Below the pieces are notes generated by a model. The model saw nothing but the letters and a program-made list of their open reading frames with translations, was not told where the DNA came from and ran no database searches. From contig OU015530.1 in NCBI GenBank assembly GCA_907165065.1, positions 50,510,465 through 50,574,464 on the forward strand: a stretch of 64,000 bases of DNA, in the 5' to 3' direction. This document shows positions 61,523-64,000 of this stretch, in pieces. Within the stretch, counting starts at the first letter, position 1. Each line of letters begins with the position of its first letter. Position numbers and translations under genes: made by a program. Source of the stretch: Caprimulgus europaeus (lineage: Eukaryota > Chordata > Aves > Caprimulgiformes > Caprimulgidae).

Positions 61523-62138
61523 ACAGAATCACAGAATCACAGAATATTAGGGATTGGAAGGGACCTCGAAAGATCATCCAGTCCAATCTCCCTGCCGGAG
61601 CAGGAACACCTAGATGAGTTCACACAGGAAGGCGTCCAGGCGGGTCTTGAATGTCTCCAGAGAAGGAGACTCCACAACCCCCCTGGGCAGCCTGTTCCAG
61701 TGCTCTGTCACCCTTACTGTAAAGAAGTTCTTTCTCAAATTTAAGCGGAACCTCCTGTGTTCCAGCTTACACCCATTGCCCCTTGTCCTATCATCGGTTA
61801 TTACTGTGAAGAGCCTGGCCCCATCCTCCTCACACTCACCCTTCAAATATTTATAAACATTAATCAGGTCCCCCCTCAGTCTCCTCTTCTCCAAGCTAAA
61901 GAGCCCCAGCTCCCTCAGCCTTTCCTCATAAGGGAGATGTTCCACTCCCTTCATCATCTTGGTGGCTCTTCGCTGGACTCTCTCAAGCAGCTCCCTGTCC
62001 TTCTTGAACTGTGGGGCCCAGAACTGGACACGATATTCCAGGTGTGGCCTCACCAGGGCAGAGTAAAGGGGAAGAAGAACCTCTCTTGACCTACTGACTA
62101 CACCCCTTCTAATGCACCCCAGGTTGTCTTCTTGTGTC
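61523..62138 (-). mobile_element. CR1 LINE fragment, third subfamily, open ORF2 end
   Basis: This is a minus-strand copy. Its 3' end is at about 61523 with three CACAGAAT units on the plus strand, followed by ATTAGGGATTGGAAGGGACC. Its 5' truncation is at about 62138. ORF2 is open without a stop or frameshift for roughly 175 codons, from a [17 protein letters not shown] block, through [20 protein letters not shown] and [20 protein letters not shown], then [18 protein letters not shown], to the natural TAG at 61613-61611. The 3' repeat type and coding differences set it apart from both other subfamilies in the window. With its intact frame and several CpGs it is among the youngest insertions here. 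It lacks the endonuclease and the catalytic YADD region. Confidence 0.96.
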
Positions 62139-64000
62139 TAGATTGCTAAGGAAGTGTTGCAATTTATGGTAAATAAAACAGACCTGAGGCCATATGACAT
62201 GACCTGGCCAAATCCATGTTGCACAGGACTTGTTCCTGGATTTTTTTCTGGCCAATATGATGCTGCCAATAGGGGCCTTAAGACACAGCGATCATCCTTT
62301 GTGTGTGTTTCTGTAGTTCCATGGTTTTGGAATCATGTGAGGACTCTGTTGTTGCCCATCAGGGTGGTATTTTCGTTGCATTAAGGCTCTGGGTATCTAG
62401 TGTACAAACTCTTCTGGGATAGGGTTGGAGTGCTGTGTAATGTGGATGGAGACAGAAAGTTTGCAATCTCACTTGGACTGCCTCTTGGGAATGGCCATGG
62501 GCATAGGCCATCCCCTGATGGGGACTAGGAAATGTCTAGTGGGTTGCTACTGTGCAATGGAACAGCACAGATGATGGGGAACTGCTAGTTTAGTCTGAGC
62601 ACGACCCCCAGTGCTGCTTCCTTTGCAAATATAGACATATCCAGGCAGGTAAGGTTGTCATTAAGTACAAGGTAAGCCCATTTTTCACCTACAGAAGAGA
62701 TGACTAGTCACCCAACACCCCAAATGACATGTCCAGGTGGATACTGACTGCTCAGAAAGGGTTTGCACCTCTATTTCCATTGAAACAGTTGTGCCTACAA
62801 GGAAATAAGAGAAAAAAGGTGGTTCTTTAAAGATGAAGTTTATCTGATGTACATTTTTAATGAGAAAATGATATACATAGTACTTTACACTGTTTCCTTG
62901 TAGCAAGGCAAATTTAGCTAAATCTTTGCACAGTATATCTGAAAACTAGAAAAACCCAAAAAACTAACTCTTTAATTGAAACCTTTTCCATTTACACAGG
63001 AATGAAACAGAATAAACTCCACATTTCCACACTCACATATTACTGTAGACATAAAAATATTCCTGTGGGATCACACAGTCAGAAATCACCTACTCAAGGG
63101 GATATGAATGATGACTTCAATAGAAGATGGACATAAATTTTAATTAGTTGGTTATTTGATCTTGTGTTGTTAGTGGCGGAGGATCTCAGAAGGGAATTAA
63201 GTATGCTTAAGACTGAAATTGCTTAGAACCAAAACACACTGCAAGGTAAGTTAGATGCCACTAAATTAAAAGAAACTTTGCACCAATTAGAGATACATTA
63301 AAATAAAAATGGCAATTACAATTAACCAATAAAAAAATGCAAGGGAGATCAAACTATCTATGGGGATAACTAAATTTATCCTCGACTTAATAAGACCTGC
63401 TAAGTATTTTCAAGCAGTTCTGAAAAAAAGTTATAACATCCATGAGAACATTTTCTCCTGGAAGAAACAATTTAGAAACAGAAAAACTAGGTCCAGATTT
63501 TTTGCTTTAATGTGTTTTTCATTGCATTTCTCTTTCTATTTATGTATTCTAAGCAAAGCATCTCTTGCATCATTTATATACTTTGCTTGCACTCTCCAGT
63601 ATCCCAATCTTTCCACCTACTGTCTATTACCTTACATCAGAAATACCTCTAAAGTTGTCACAGCTTCAAAAAAAAAAAAAAAGAGAGCAAATTATTTATT
63701 CTTTTATAGTTTTGAAATCAATAAAATTGTGCATGTGGGGCTTAACATGAGGCTGGGCACGTAGGACTGCAGCCTGCTTTGGGAAGCGAAGTAGGACCAG
63801 GATTGACGCCTGCGCTCCAGCCAACAATCACCCATGCTGAGAAACTGCTGGCTCGGCGCGTGGCACAATTTTGACCTGTGCCAAGTGGCTCATTTTTCCC
63901 TGACAAGGTCTGGGCACAGTTCAGGGGTTGGTGTAGACCAGGGACCACTGCCAATAAGCAGCAGGAGATGCAGCTACTCTTCTGGGGGATAGAGAAAATT
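62139..64000. other. Unannotated non-coding DNA with CpG-rich end
   Basis: No gene is recognised. The part from 63120 to 63350 is rich in TAAT and ATTA cores, and 63740-63960 is CpG-richer than anything else in the window. A run of 15 or so A lies at about 63667-63682. Confidence 0.5.

Noticed and set aside
63360-63764. Plus-strand open frame of 134 codons
   Set aside because: AT-rich, passes through a poly-A run, and shows no recognisable domain.
1-64000. CRISPR arrays, bacterial operons, integrons or phage
   Set aside because: The window has vertebrate LINEs, microsatellites, CpG depletion and no dense coding, so prokaryotic systems are not expected and none is seen.
1-64000. Endogenous retrovirus or paired LTRs
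   Set aside because: No pair of long direct repeats bounded by TG and CA, no primer-binding site and no gag, pol or env-like frame was noticed by eye; a solo LTR could still be missed.

Overview
The window looks like nuclear DNA from a bird. The evidence is the repeat content: at least six fragments of chicken-repeat-1 (CR1) LINEs, 5'-truncated or reduced to 3' ends, four of them with the ATTCTATGA-type or CACAGAAT-type terminal repeats typical of avian CR1. Older CR1 relics, MIR-like CORE-SINE relics and degenerate amniote repeats are also present. The rest is AT-leaning, CpG-poor, single-copy-looking sequence. It could be intergenic DNA or a very large intron; the sequence alone does not decide this. 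The species cannot be named.

No host protein-coding gene, rRNA or tRNA could be supported. Every open frame over 110 codons lies in or against a CR1 copy, or lacks recognisable protein character. The only convincing coding sequence is the reverse-transcriptase C-terminus of CR1 ORF2.

Layout. 1-7.5 kb: unannotated AT-rich DNA with one ancient repeat (about 640-760) and a short CR1 3' remnant (about 3.2 kb). 7.56-8.32 kb: a minus-strand CR1. 11.4 kb: a short CR1 tail. 15.9 kb: a MIR-like relic. 17.4-17.7 kb: a very old minus-strand CR1. 23.15-23.66 kb: a young-looking minus-strand CR1. 27.35-27.48 kb: a short two-way open segment, read here as a possible LINE endonuclease scrap. 31.9-32.2 kb: a plus-strand CR1 of another subfamily. 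40.3-40.5 kb: a MIR-like relic. 48.76-48.89 kb: a short CR1 tail. 52.8-52.9 kb: the clearest MIR-like relic. 59.8-60.25 kb: a plus-strand CR1 with an internal deletion. 61.5-62.1 kb: the least-decayed CR1, minus strand, from a third subfamily.

Between the repeats are several stretches rich in homeodomain-type TAAT cores and octamer motifs (around 35.4, 37.9, 47.1, 53.4 and 63.1 kb) that look like conserved non-coding elements. That is inference until aligned. I found no evidence of a new biological system here; the most useful leads are those candidate regulatory elements, a few CpG-rich or GC-rich islands, and the possible LINE endonuclease relic.
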